DNA of 48,727 bases from Lysobacter sp. CFH 32150 (GTDB lineage Bacteria; Pseudomonadota; Gammaproteobacteria; Xanthomonadales; Xanthomonadaceae), in contig NZ_JALDWJ010000013.1 of the NCBI RefSeq assembly GCF_022758295.1, positions 1-48,727 on the forward strand, written 5' to 3'. A program made the translations under genes and the position numbers. The notes under the pieces are model-generated. The model made no database searches, had not been told where the DNA came from, and worked only from the letters and a program-made list of their open reading frames with translations. Each line of letters opens with the position of its first letter. Within the stretch, counting starts at the first letter, position 1. Shown here piece after piece: positions 1-9,270 of this stretch.

Positions 1-299
1 CGACCGGCATTTCGAGTCCGATCGCGGTGTCTGGCCGCACCGGCAATGCACCGACGAACGCGTCGATCTCGGTCAACGTGGTGCATCCGTATGTCGGCGA
101 CCTGAAGCTGGACCTGATCGCGCCGGATGGCACGGTCTACAACCTGCGCAGCAACACCGGTGGCAGTGCCGACAACATCGTCGAGACGTACACCAAGGAT
201 CTGTCGAGCGAGCCGCTCAACGGCACCTGGAACCTGCGTGCGGTGGACAACGCCGGTGCCGACGTTGGTTACATCAACAGCTGGAGCGTCACGTTCTGA
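1..299 (+). CDS. 3' end of a P-domain protein (5' truncated by window edge)
   Basis: An open frame enters from the left edge (codons from position 3) and ends at TGA 297-299. The 99 visible residues form most of a proprotein-convertase P-domain, a beta-sandwich often found at the C-terminus of secreted bacterial proteases. Visible hallmarks are VGDLKLDLIAPDGT, LNGTWNLRAVDNAG and the terminal SWSVTF. The same module, more diverged, ends the two proteases that follow, so the missing N-terminal part is probably another exported hydrolase, but nothing in the window shows its catalytic class. A strong terminator follows. Confidence 0.85.
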   Translation, partial: TGISSPIAVSGRTGNAPTNASISVNVVHPYVGDLKLDLIAPDGTVYNLRSNTGGSADNIVETYTKDLSSEPLNGTWNLRAVDNAGADVGYINSWSVTF

Positions 300-305
300 T
301 TGCTC

Positions 306-327
306 AACATGCTCGATTGAGCATGTT
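306..327 (+). repeat. Perfect hairpin just after the P-domain gene
   Basis: Arms AACATGCTC (306-314) and GAGCATGTT (319-327) pair perfectly around GATT. An overlapping alternative pairing exists between TGCTCAA (301-307) and TTGAGCA (317-323), so the two folds exclude each other. No T-run follows. It may protect the mRNA 3' end or assist the terminator at 354. Confidence 0.5.
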
Positions 328-353
328 CACGTAGTGACTTATGCTCGCTTTAC

Positions 354-383
354 GACCCCGGCCATGTGCCGGGGTCTTTTTTT
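354..383 (+). terminator. Rho-independent terminator
   Basis: GACCCCGGC (354-362) and GCCGGGGTC (368-376) form a 9-bp stem with a 5-nt loop, followed directly by seven T residues (377-383). It closes the transcript of the first P-domain gene. Confidence 0.92.
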
Positions 384-3010
<2,627 letters not shown>

Positions 3011-3042
3011 TCGTTAGCGATCGGTAACGACCATTGCAACAA

Positions 3043-3070
3043 GGCAACCCCGGTTTCGGCCGGGGTTGCC
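3043..3070 (+). terminator. Strong hairpin after the M4 gene, no T tail
   Basis: An 11-bp perfect stem, 3043-3053 with 3060-3070 (GGCAACCCCGG / CCGGGGTTGCC), closes a TTTCGG loop. The next bases are GCATGCAG, not a T-run, so it is either a weak terminator or an mRNA-stabilising structure that lets some transcription continue into the aminopeptidase gene. Confidence 0.55.
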
Positions 3071-3203
3071 GCATGCAGATCCACGCGGCGCGGCATGCCA
3101 CTTCGATGGCTCGCGCACATCCCACACGAACGATGGCCAGCATGGATGGCGGCGCGTCCCGCCGTGGAAGACATCCCATGCGGCCAGGACCAGGAGTGTT
3201 CTG

Positions 3204-5420
3204 ATGAAACTGCACAGCATCCTTCTTGCCACGCTGGTGGCCGCCGTATTCGGCGCACCAGCTTTGGCAGGAAATTCCCATTCGCACGCCGGGGCCGAGC
3301 TTGCCTCGCTCCAGCTCGAGCGGGATCCGTTTGCGCCCGTCTACATCGTCACCTCGCGCACTACCTTCGACGGCATTCGCACGATCGCCCGCAATGGCGA
3401 GGCACGCCGCGACAGCGTCGGCACCGCCTTGGTGGTCTCGGAGATCAAGGCGCACCAGCTCAGCGAAGTGAGCGAACACATCCACCAGCGCGAACTGCGC
3501 TGCGGTGGCTACTTCGCTTTCAAGAGCCGTGCCGAAGCCGATGCGTTCATCCGCTCGGATCGCTCGGCTGAAATCGCGCAGCGGTCGTTGCTCGTTACCT
3601 ACACCATCGACAACCAGGCGACGGTCAATCCCTGGCTGCCGCTGACCAGCGAAACCAACATCTACAACACCATCAACCACCTTTCCGGCTACCAGAACCG
3701 TTACTACACCAGCCCCACCGGCAAGACTTCGGCGGAATGGATCCGTACCACCTGGCAGGGCCTCGCGGGGTCGCGTACCGATGTCAGCACCGAGCTGTTC
3801 TCGTGCGGCACCTGTTCGACCCAGCCCTCGGTGATCCTGACCATCCAGGGCGCGGAACTCCCGAACGAGATCGTGGTGCTCGGCGCGCACCTGGATTCGA
3901 TCAACTCGTCCGGGGGTGGCAGCACCACGCAGGTCGCCCCCGGCGCCGACGACGACGCGTCCGGCATCGCCACGCTGACAGAAGTCATCCGCGTGGCCCT
4001 GGCCAGCGGCTGGCAACCCAAGCGCACGGTGAAGTTCATGGGCTATGCGGCCGAGGAAGTCGGACTGCGGGGTTCCAACGCCATCGCGCAGTCCTTCAAG
4101 ACGGCCAACAAGAACGTGGTCGGCGTGCTGCAGCTGGACATGACCAACTACAAGTCCGGGTCGGTCGAGGACATGCAGTTGATCACCGACTATTCGAACG
4201 CCGACCTCAAGACGTTCCTGACCAGCCTGTTCGACACCTACCTGGCACCGACCGGCCTGACGCGCGGTACCTACACCTGCGGTTACGGCTGCTCCGACCA
4301 TGCCTCGTGGACGAGTGCAGGTTATCCGTCGGCGATGATGTTCGAAGCCGGCGATGCCGGTGGCTACTTCCCGTACATCCATTCCGCCAATGACACCCTG
4401 GCGAACATGGGCGAGTCGGCGCAGCACAGCGTCAAGTTTGCCAAGCTGGGGCTGGCCTTCCTCGGCGAACTGGCCAAGACCGCCGGTGGCAATCCCACCA
4501 ACACGCCGCCGGTCGCGAACTTCACGTTCACGACCTCGAACCTGACCGCCACATTCACCGACAGCTCCACCGACAGCGACGGCACCATCGCCACGCGCTC
4601 GTGGAACTTCGGCGACGGCACGGCTGCTTCGACGGCAACCAACCCGAGCCACCCCTTTGCCGCGGCGGGCACCTACAACGTGGCGTTGACGGTGACCGAC
4701 AACGGCGGCGCGAGCCATAGTGTGACCAGGGCGGTCACTGTCACGGCTCCACCAGGCGGCAACACGCTGCAGAACGGCGTGCCGGTTACCGGCATCAGCG
4801 GGGCGACCGGCAGCGAGCAGCGCTGGACGATGCAGGTCCCCAGCGATTCCACCAGCCTGAAGTTCGTCACCAGCGGCGGGAGTGGTGACGCCGACCTCTA
4901 CGTCAAGTTCGGCACGGCCCCGACCACCAGCAGCTATGACTGCAAGTCCGAAGGCAGCACGAACGCGGAGGCCTGCAACCTTGCCACGGCGACACCCGGC
5001 ACTTGGCACGTGCTGGTCAAGGGTTACGCCGCGTTCTCCGGCATGAGCCTCACCGGCAGCTACACCATCACCGGGCCGCGGATGACCTACAGCAACACCA
5101 CCGACTACACGATCAGCGACAACGCCACGGTGGACAGCCCGATCACGGTGTCCGGCCGCAGCGGCAATGCCCCGAGCAACGCCTCGGTGACGGTCGCGAT
5201 CGTGCACACCTACATCGGTGACCTGAAAGTCGACCTCGTGGCGCCGGACGGTTCGCTCTACAACATCCACAACCGCACCGGCAGCAGCACCGACAACATC
5301 AACAAGACGGTGACGCTGAACCTGTCGACGGAAACGTTGAACGGCACCTGGAAGCTGCGCGTGAACGACAACGCCGCACAGGACACCGGCAAGATCGACA
5401 GCTGGAGCGTCACGTTCTAG
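3204..5420 (+). CDS. Secreted M28 zinc aminopeptidase with PKD, PPC and P-domains
   Basis: ATG 3204 is preferred over an in-frame upstream start at 3066 because AGGAG lies just before it and a typical signal peptide follows (cleavage near APALA-G, residue 22); this gives 738 residues. The M28 domain shows the di-zinc set of Vibrio-type leucyl aminopeptidases: H229 in GAHLDS, GADDDASG at 247-254, general base and ligand E284-E285 in AAEEVGLRGS, D312 in QLDM, and H393 in YIHSANDT. A PKD domain (about 435-515, with WNFGDGT), a PPC domain (about 525-612) and a P-domain (about 640-738) follow. The enzyme would release N-terminal residues from peptides, a natural partner for the endoprotease upstream. 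The gene ends with TAG and a strong bidirectional terminator. Confidence 0.95.
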   Translation: MKLHSILLATLVAAVFGAPALAGNSHSHAGAELASLQLERDPFAPVYIVTSRTTFDGIRTIARNGEARRDSVGTALVVSEIKAHQLSEVSEHIHQRELRCGGYFAFKSRAEADAFIRSDRSAEIAQRSLLVTYTIDNQATVNPWLPLTSETNIYNTINHLSGYQNRYYTSPTGKTSAEWIRTTWQGLAGSRTDVSTELFSCGTCSTQPSVILTIQGAELPNEIVVLGAHLDSINSSGGGSTTQVAPGADDDASGIATLTEVIRVALASGWQPKRTVKFMGYAAEEVGLRGSNAIAQSFKTANKNVVGVLQLDMTNYKSGSVEDMQLITDYSNADLKTFLTSLFDTYLAPTGLTRGTYTCGYGCSDHASWTSAGYPSAMMFEAGDAGGYFPYIHSANDTLANMGESAQHSVKFAKLGLAFLGELAKTAGGNPTNTPPVANFTFTTSNLTATFTDSSTDSDGTIATRSWNFGDGTAASTATNPSHPFAAAGTYNVALTVTDNGGASHSVTRAVTVTAPPGGNTLQNGVPVTGISGATGSEQRWTMQVPSDSTSLKFVTSGGSGDADLYVKFGTAPTTSSYDCKSEGSTNAEACNLATATPGTWHVLVKGYAAFSGMSLTGSYTITGPRMTYSNTTDYTISDNATVDSPITVSGRSGNAPSNASVTVAIVHTYIGDLKVDLVAPDGSLYNIHNRTGSSTDNINKTVTLNLSTETLNGTWKLRVNDNAAQDTGKIDSWSVTF
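5085..5420 (+). repeat. P-domain coding repeat, copy 2
   Basis: This is the partner of 2675-3010, in direct orientation, with the same length and reading frame. Most differences are synonymous third-position changes; one small block (AATCTG versus GCACAG) changes residues. Confidence 0.9.
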
Positions 5421-5441
5421 GCGTCAATCGCGATGCAAAAC

Positions 5442-5471
5442 AAAAGACCCCGGCATTACCGGGGTCTTTTT
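5442..5471. terminator. Bidirectional Rho-independent terminator
   Basis: AAAAGACCCCGG (5442-5453) pairs with CCGGGGTCTTTT (5459-5470) around CATTA. A-run and T-run flank the stem on opposite sides, so it can end transcription of the aminopeptidase gene from the left and of the convergent asparaginase gene from the right. Confidence 0.92.
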
Positions 5472-5486
5472 GCGGCGGGCGCTAGA

Positions 5487-5972
5487 TCAAACGGCCTCGA
5501 ACCGATTCGCCGCCACGTTCTTGCGCACCTTGGTCGGATCCCAGATGCGGCCGTTCATCGCGATATACACGCCCGGTGGCAGCGATTGCACCGCGCCGAC
5601 CGCGCAGCCGACGTTGAACTCGGCATCCGAACCACGGAACCGTGCCGGGCTCAGTGCTCCGGTCAGGACGATGGTCTTGTCGGTGAGGCTGGCCAGCACC
5701 TTGGCGGTCTCGACCATGGTGTCGGTGCCATGGGTGACCAGCACGTGGTTTGCCGGTTGCGCCGCGATTGCCGCACGGATCAGTTCGCGGTCGGCTTGGG
5801 TGATGTGCAGCGAATCCTTGCGGATGATCGGAATCACGTTGAACTCGAAGGCGACCCCGAGTTCGCGCAGGATGCTGCCGATCTGCGGCTCGCCGATCTG
5901 GTAGTCCGACTTGTCGTCGAAGTAGATCTTGTCGATCGTGCCGCCGGTGGTGACGATGCAGAGCTGGTCCAT
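5487..5972 (-). CDS. Short asparaginase-family protein (N-terminal domain only)
   Basis: The product has about 161 residues if it begins at MDQLCIV; a start farther upstream (6029) is possible but its extra 19 residues look non-coding, and no strong ribosome site decides. It matches the N-terminal alpha/beta domain of bacterial L-asparaginases: TTGGTID with T12, THGTDTM with T83-D84, and VLTGAL. Full enzymes have about 330 residues with a second domain that completes the active site at a dimer interface. That domain is absent here, and the gene ends cleanly at a terminator rather than at a frameshift. Short stand-alone versions exist in the family. Hydrolysis of asparagine or a related amide is inferred, not certain. 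Confidence 0.8.
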   Translation of the reverse strand: MDQLCIVTTGGTIDKIYFDDKSDYQIGEPQIGSILRELGVAFEFNVIPIIRKDSLHITQADRELIRAAIAAQPANHVLVTHGTDTMVETAKVLASLTDKTIVLTGALSPARFRGSDAEFNVGCAVGAVQSLPPGVYIAMNGRIWDPTKVRKNVAANRFEAV

Positions 5973-6045
5973 CGCGATGCTGTCGGTGTTCGGGAGCGCG
6001 CAATTATACGACCCGGGCGCGCCAGGCATCGGGAGTGGCGGCTCT

Positions 6046-6378
6046 TCAGCGTTTCTTGCGGAAACGCTCCTGCAATCCCGGCAGGCTCGCTGCGAACACG
6101 ACCACCAGCGCCAGCACGATCTCGATCGAGGCCAGCTGGCTTTCCTGTGGCCGTGTCCACGTCACCATCACGCCATGGCTGAACCATGCCAGCGCCAGTA
6201 CAGCGGACAGGAACGCAGCGCGTTGCCATCCGGCCCATGTCGCCAGCGCCAGCAGCGCCGGTGGCGCTGCGAACACCATGAGCGCCGGCATGGGTTTGGC
6301 GTCGTTGGCAAACCAGAACACATACAGGCCTGTCAGCGCGGACAATGCGAGGATCAGCAATCGGGTGGTGAGCGTCAT
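6046..6378 (-). CDS. DUF2069 family small inner-membrane protein
   Basis: The 110-residue protein has four hydrophobic segments (about 6-23, 31-49, 54-72, 87-102) and a basic C-terminus (RFRKKR), as in DUF2069 membrane proteins of gammaproteobacteria. Its function is unknown. The ATG at 6378 overlaps the TGA of the wrbA-like gene in the sequence ATGA, so the two are translationally coupled. The wrbA-DUF2069 pairing also occurs in other proteobacteria, which supports the call. Confidence 0.85.
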   Translation of the reverse strand: MTLTTRLLILALSALTGLYVFWFANDAKPMPALMVFAAPPALLALATWAGWQRAAFLSAVLALAWFSHGVMVTWTRPQESQLASIEIVLALVVVFAASLPGLQERFRKKR

Positions 6379-6965
6379 GCCAACCTCACTGCGAGTTGTG
6401 CGATGCGACGGCCGAGCGCGCGTGCGAGTACGGCTTCGTCGTCGCTCAATTGCGGATCGTCCTTCAATCCGGCGACGTGGCTGGCGCCGTAAGGCGTGCC
6501 GCCGGTTCTGGTGCTGTTGAGCGCAGGTTCGGTATAGGGAATGCCAGCGAGCACACAGCCGTGGTGCAACAGCGGGATCATCATCGCCAACAAGGTCGCT
6601 TCCTGTCCGCCGTGCATGGTCGAAGTCGAGGTGAACGCGCCAGCCGGCTTGCCCACCAGTGTGCCACTGACCCATTCGCTGCCGAGGCCGTCGATGAAGT
6701 GCTTGAGTGGCGCAGCCATGTTGCCGAAGCGCGTGGGGCTGCCGAGGACCAGGCCGGCGCATTCGGCGAGGTCGCGCTTCTCGACATAGGGCGCGCCTTC
6801 GTCCGGCACCGGTGGCGCTGCGGCCTGGGTGACTGCCGCGACTGGCGGCACCGTACGCAGGCGCGCGCTCATGCCGGCGACTTCACCGACGCCGCGCGCA
6901 ACCTGGCGTGCGAGGTTCGCCACCGAGCCGCCGCGGCTGTAGTACAGGATCAATACTTCGGGCAT
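6375..6965 (-). CDS. wrbA: NAD(P)H:quinone oxidoreductase, WrbA-type flavodoxin fold
   Basis: The 196-residue protein starts at MPEVLILYYS, just after the first beta-strand position expected for a flavodoxin; an extension to 7004 would add 13 non-conserved residues and run into the REP-like element. FMN-phosphate contacts lie in YYSRGGSVANLA, with the WrbA signature GSPTRFGNMAAPLKHFIDG and the STMHGGQE loop. The enzyme is a cytoplasmic FMN protein that reduces quinones by two electrons to avoid semiquinone radicals. It is the first gene of a two-gene unit with the DUF2069 gene. Confidence 0.88.
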   Translation of the reverse strand: MPEVLILYYSRGGSVANLARQVARGVGEVAGMSARLRTVPPVAAVTQAAAPPVPDEGAPYVEKRDLAECAGLVLGSPTRFGNMAAPLKHFIDGLGSEWVSGTLVGKPAGAFTSTSTMHGGQEATLLAMMIPLLHHGCVLAGIPYTEPALNSTRTGGTPYGASHVAGLKDDPQLSDDEAVLARALGRRIAQLAVRLA

Positions 6966-6974
6966 GCGCCACCT

Positions 6975-7077
6975 CGAAAAAGGGGTCAGGGTGAAGTTTC
7001 GCATGGAGGCGTTGCACGAACGGCGGGTTCTGACGTGCGAAATTCACTCTGACCCCTTTTTCGGACCCCTTTTTCGG
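6975..7077. repeat. REP-like inverted repeat (GGGGTCAGAGTGAA family)
   Basis: The left arm at 6975-7003 and the right arm at 7036-7063 are inverted copies of a 28-29-base sequence, differing by one substitution and one extra base. Each contains AAAAAGGGGTCAG and TTTCGCA. A third partial copy, GGACCCCTTTTTCGG (7063-7077), abuts the right arm in tandem. From memory, similar palindromes are scattered in Lysobacterales genomes and often flank REP-associated tyrosine transposases; no such gene is in this window. Confidence 0.75.
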
Positions 7078-7129
7078 CGTGCAGGATAGGCGATGCAGCA
7101 CCCACGGCGCATGCGTTAGGCTTCGGCCA

Positions 7130-8395
7130 ATGGAACCGCTGGATTCGATCTACCGCTGGAGCGAGCGCATGCGCGACCGCGCGCGGGCCGGGACGTTCTT
7201 CCGCTTTTTGTGGAAGCGCTTCCTCGATGACCGCCTGTTCGAGTCCGCCGGCGCGCTGTCCTACACCACCGTGTTCGCGCTGGTGCCGCTGTCGATGGTG
7301 GTGTTCGGCGTGCTGTCGGCGTTCCCGGTGTTCGATCGCTGGAGCGACCAGCTCAGCGACTACATCTTCTCCAACTTCGTGCCGAGTTCGGCGCGCGCTG
7401 TGGAAACCTACCTCAAGCAGTTTTCAGCGAACGCTGGGCAACTGACCACGGCCGGCATCGTCGCGCTGGTAGCATCGCTGCTGATTACCTTGAACAGCGT
7501 CGAGACCACGTTCAACCGCATCTGGCGGGTGAAGACACCACGGCCGAAGTTCGCGCGCTTCCTGGTGTACTGGACCGTGTTCACCCTCGGCGCGCTGGTC
7601 GCCGCGACCAGCCTGGCGCTGTCGACACGCTTCTTCGCCTTGGCGATCTTCGAAACCCAGCCCGGACAATGGCTGGAACATCTGCTGTTGAACCTCGCGC
7701 CGATGACCATCGAACTGCTCGCGTTCGCCGCGATCTACCGAGTGGTCCCGCACCGGACAATCCAGTGGCGGCATGCGCTCGCCGGCGCCTTACTCGCGAT
7801 GCTGCTGTTCGAAGGCGTGAAGTGGGGCCTCAGTATCTTCATCGGCAACTTCAGCAGCTACGGCAAGGTCTACGGCACGCTCGCGTTCGTGCCGATCTTC
7901 CTGGTCTGGATCTATCTGGGCTGGGTGTCGATCCTGCTCGGCGCCTCGTTCGCTTCGTCGATGTCGGCATTCCGATACCAGCCGGCGTCGATGCGTTTGC
8001 CGCTTGGCTACGAGTTGTACGGCCTGCTGCGCATGCTCGGTCGCTTCGGTGCGGCGCGCGAACGGGGCAGGGGCCTGCATAGCGATGAAATCCAGAAGCT
8101 CGAACCGATCCTGACCGACGGACTGGTGCAGCAGATGCTGGCGCAACTCTGCGAAATCGGCCTGCTCAGCCGTGCCGAATCGGGCGAATGGCTGCTCGCG
8201 CGCGACCTCGACCACCTCAGCCTGGCCGAATTGTACGAAGCCTGCCAGCTGCGGATTCCAGTCGCGGAAGCCCACCTGCCATGCCGTGACGACGCACTCG
8301 GCCATGCCGCGATCGCCGCGCTCGACGAATTGCGGTTACCCCTGCGCGAACTGCTCAAGCGGCGCGTATCCTCGATCTACGCCGACGTGGAGTGA
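7130..8395 (+). CDS. YihY/BrkB family inner-membrane protein
   Basis: The 421-residue protein starts at MEPLDSIYRW; an upstream start at 7079 would begin inside the REP-like region. The first 280 residues carry six hydrophobic segments and the family features: an FRFLWKRFLDD approach, ALSYTTVFALVPLSMVVFGV in the first membrane span, and LVWIYLGWVSILLGA near the last. The C-terminal 140 residues are soluble and contain a winged-helix-like stretch, as in the longer YihY proteins. The family was once annotated as ribonuclease BN in error; its role is unknown. The stop overlaps the next reading frame (TGATG), so it heads a three-gene operon. Confidence 0.88.
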   Translation: MEPLDSIYRWSERMRDRARAGTFFRFLWKRFLDDRLFESAGALSYTTVFALVPLSMVVFGVLSAFPVFDRWSDQLSDYIFSNFVPSSARAVETYLKQFSANAGQLTTAGIVALVASLLITLNSVETTFNRIWRVKTPRPKFARFLVYWTVFTLGALVAATSLALSTRFFALAIFETQPGQWLEHLLLNLAPMTIELLAFAAIYRVVPHRTIQWRHALAGALLAMLLFEGVKWGLSIFIGNFSSYGKVYGTLAFVPIFLVWIYLGWVSILLGASFASSMSAFRYQPASMRLPLGYELYGLLRMLGRFGAARERGRGLHSDEIQKLEPILTDGLVQQMLAQLCEIGLLSRAESGEWLLARDLDHLSLAELYEACQLRIPVAEAHLPCRDDALGHAAIAALDELRLPLRELLKRRVSSIYADVE

Positions 8396-8400
8396 TGCGG

Positions 8401-8958
8401 ATGAAGATGCGTTTGTTGCCTGTCTTGTTCGTGGTGCTCGCGCTCGCCAGCTGCAAGCAACCTGCTACGGAACCGCCCAAGGCAGAGGCGCCAGTCGCCC
8501 CGGCGCCTACAGCGAAACCGGTGGAAGCAAAGCCGAAGCCCGAACTCCCCGACCTGCGCCTGGCGACCATCGATGGCACGGAGTACGACCTGGCCGCGCA
8601 TCGCGGCAAATGGGTCGTGGTGAATTTCTGGGCGACCTGGTGTTCGCCGTGCCTGAAGGAAATGCCGGAACTGTCCGCTCTCGACGCGATGCGCGAGCAC
8701 ATCGAGGTACTGGGCCTGGCCTATGAGGAAATCGAGCCCGCGTCGATGCGGGAATTCCTCAAGGAGCACCCGGTGGTGTATCCGATCGCCGTCGTCGATG
8801 TGTACAACCCGCCTGCGGACTTCGCCACGCCACGCGGCCTGCCGATGACGTATCTGATCGCGCCCGACGGCAAGGTCGCTAAACAGTTCCTTGGCCCGGT
8901 CACGGCAAAGGACATCGAAAGCGCGATCGCAGCGGCAGGTGGACCGAAGATCGGCTGA
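8401..8958 (+). CDS. TlpA-like thioredoxin-fold lipoprotein
   Basis: ATG 8401 is chosen because GGAG at 8389-8392 sits 8 nt upstream; ATG 8395, overlapping the yihY stop, is an alternative. The product has 185 residues. A lipoprotein signal ends in the lipobox LASC, then a Pro/Ala/Lys-rich linker leads to a thioredoxin fold with the redox motif WCSPC (C81, C84) and a cis-Pro loop GLPMTY. It should be membrane-anchored and face the periplasm, reducing disulfides or acting in cytochrome c or envelope thiol maintenance; the partner is unknown. The gene overlaps the acylphosphatase start by one base (TGATG). Confidence 0.88.
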   Translation: MKMRLLPVLFVVLALASCKQPATEPPKAEAPVAPAPTAKPVEAKPKPELPDLRLATIDGTEYDLAAHRGKWVVVNFWATWCSPCLKEMPELSALDAMREHIEVLGLAYEEIEPASMREFLKEHPVVYPIAVVDVYNPPADFATPRGLPMTYLIAPDGKVAKQFLGPVTAKDIESAIAAAGGPKIG

Positions 8959-9227
8959 TGGCAGCTGCGCGTTTCATCGTCAGCGGCAAAGTGCAGGGCG
9001 TGTGGTTCCGCGCCTCCGCCCGCGACCAGGCCGTGCCGCTCGGGTTGCGCGGCCATGCCCATAACCTCGCCGACGGTCGTGTCGAAGTGCTTGCCGTTGG
9101 CGATGAAGCGGCGATCGACGAACTTGCGGCATGGCTGCGACTAGGTCCAGCGCAGGCGCGCGTCGATGAACTCGAACGCCTCGATGCGCACGAGGACGAA
9201 GCCGGCACGGGCTTCACCATCGGTTGA
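8958..9227 (+). CDS. acyP: Acylphosphatase
   Basis: The protein has 89 residues, the normal length for this family. The signature VQGVWFRAS holds the substrate-binding arginine R18, and GHAHNLADGRVEV holds the catalytic asparagine N36. It hydrolyses acyl phosphates such as carbamoyl or 1,3-bisphosphoglycerate in the cytoplasm. Its ATG overlaps the stop of the lipoprotein gene, so translation is coupled. A hairpin and a T-run follow at 9234-9270. Confidence 0.95.
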   Translation: MAAARFIVSGKVQGVWFRASARDQAVPLGLRGHAHNLADGRVEVLAVGDEAAIDELAAWLRLGPAQARVDELERLDAHEDEAGTGFTIG

Positions 9228-9233
9228 CTTCGC

Positions 9234-9270
9234 CGAACGCGATTGCGTTCGCCGTCCTAGCGCTTTTTTT
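9234..9270 (+). terminator. Probable terminator after acyP
   Basis: CGAACGC (9234-9240) and GCGTTCG (9245-9251) pair perfectly around GATT. A seven-T run lies at 9264-9270, 12 nt downstream, which is farther than ideal. The convergent GGDEF-EAL gene ends at the same place. Confidence 0.6.

Noticed and set aside
3066-3203. Extended start for the M28 aminopeptidase
   Set aside because: It would place 46 non-conserved residues before a normal signal peptide, and AGGAG precedes ATG 3204.
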